Shown: piece after piece, positions 63,849 to 64,000 of the stretch
Numbering within the stretch: position 1 is the stretch's first letter
Layout: each line of letters opens with the position of its first letter
Source of the DNA: CAVYPR01 sp963770505
Lineage (GTDB): Bacteria; Actinomycetota; Acidimicrobiia; Acidimicrobiales; RAAP-2
DNA: 64,000 nucleotides
Assembly (NCBI GenBank): GCA_963770505.1
Contig: CAVYPR010000006.1
Location: 868,001-932,000 of the forward strand
Direction: 5' to 3'
Translations under genes and position numbers: made by a program
Notes under the pieces: model-generated
What the model was told of the DNA's origin: nothing
Databases searched by the model: none
The model's input: only the letters and a program-made list of their open reading frames with translations

Positions 63849-64000
63849 TCAGTACTGAATGCCCAGTGCGTACGGCGATGCCCGGTCGAGTACGGCTCGG
63901 CTCTCGACGTCGAAATGCCCGCCCTGACTTTGGAGCAGTTGCGATTTCGGAACGGTCAGGATGTTGTCAGAGTTGATGACACTGGCCACGGGAGACCATC
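63849..64000 (-). CDS. Probable MazF/PemK-type toxin, C-terminal part (cut by window edge)
   Basis: The last 49 codons before a TGA at 63851-63849 read SPVASVINSDNILTVPKSQLL, then a tail ending DRASPYALGIQY. The pattern of a short SVxNxDNxxTVPxxxL strand followed by a tail fits the C terminus of MazF/PemK endoribonuclease toxins. The start and the catalytic N-terminal strands lie outside the window, so the family call is provisional. An antitoxin would be expected just beyond the right edge. Confidence 0.5.
   Translation of the reverse strand, partial: WSPVASVINSDNILTVPKSQLLQSQGGHFDVESRAVLDRASPYALGIQY

Overview
The window is 64 kb of GC-rich DNA from an actinobacterium, most plausibly Acidimicrobiia or a related deep lineage (inference). 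Seen in support: a dnaK-grpE-dnaJ-hspR-clpB operon with a HAIR-like HspR site, a GlnR-type operator before amt-glnK, F420-dependent enzyme families, an EtfD-like membrane Fe-S oxidoreductase, and frequent GTG starts with 4-bp GTGA/ATGA overlaps. No rRNA, CRISPR array, transposase or integrase is visible. One functional tRNA (Gly, anticodon CCC) lies at 18.76 kb.

Layout. 0-3 kb: purine genes purB (cut by the window edge), purD and purA, all minus strand; purD has no in-frame stop unless one base is restored in a 7-C run. 3-10 kb: HspR-controlled chaperone operon. 10-18.7 kb: housekeeping genes (gpmA, glnK-amt, cyclic-nucleotide-binding protein, F420-type PPOX, EtfD-like protein, dcd). 19-37 kb: PQQ-type propeller protein, then a molybdenum supercluster with an HTH-TOBE regulator, modA, a fused modB-modC, moaC, mog, moaD, moaA, moeA and moaE. 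Inside it sit a b-type cytochrome/SUOX-fold fusion enzyme and a glycoconjugate-looking gene set (zinc-ribbon epimerase, two GT-A transferases, methyltransferase, GT-C-like membrane protein, MMPL exporter). 37-39 kb: OmpR-type two-component pair with a likely autoregulatory direct repeat.

39-64 kb is more patchy, with long gene-poor stretches and gene fragments: secreted hydrolase, GH78-like lipoprotein, Ddn-like protein, GIY-YIG protein, aldolase/2-hydroxyacid dehydrogenase pair, a 1046-residue protein combining an AAA+-like ATPase, a STAND/NB-ARC ATPase and TPRs, a truncated MarR gene, VapBC, a SWIM-SNF2 helicase, PLD lipoprotein, permuted NlpC/P60 protein, a large Ig-repeat surface protein, and the tail of a probable MazF/PemK toxin at the right edge.

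The best candidate for something undescribed is the AAA+/STAND/TPR protein (49.1-52.2 kb). It lies in a roughly 9.5-kb segment (VapBC, SNF2 helicase) bracketed by direct copies of the 3' end of the 2-hydroxyacid dehydrogenase gene. A second pair of related repeats, degenerate tRNA-like 3' halves, lies at 18.95 and 48.85 kb. Everything here was read by eye; no database search was run.
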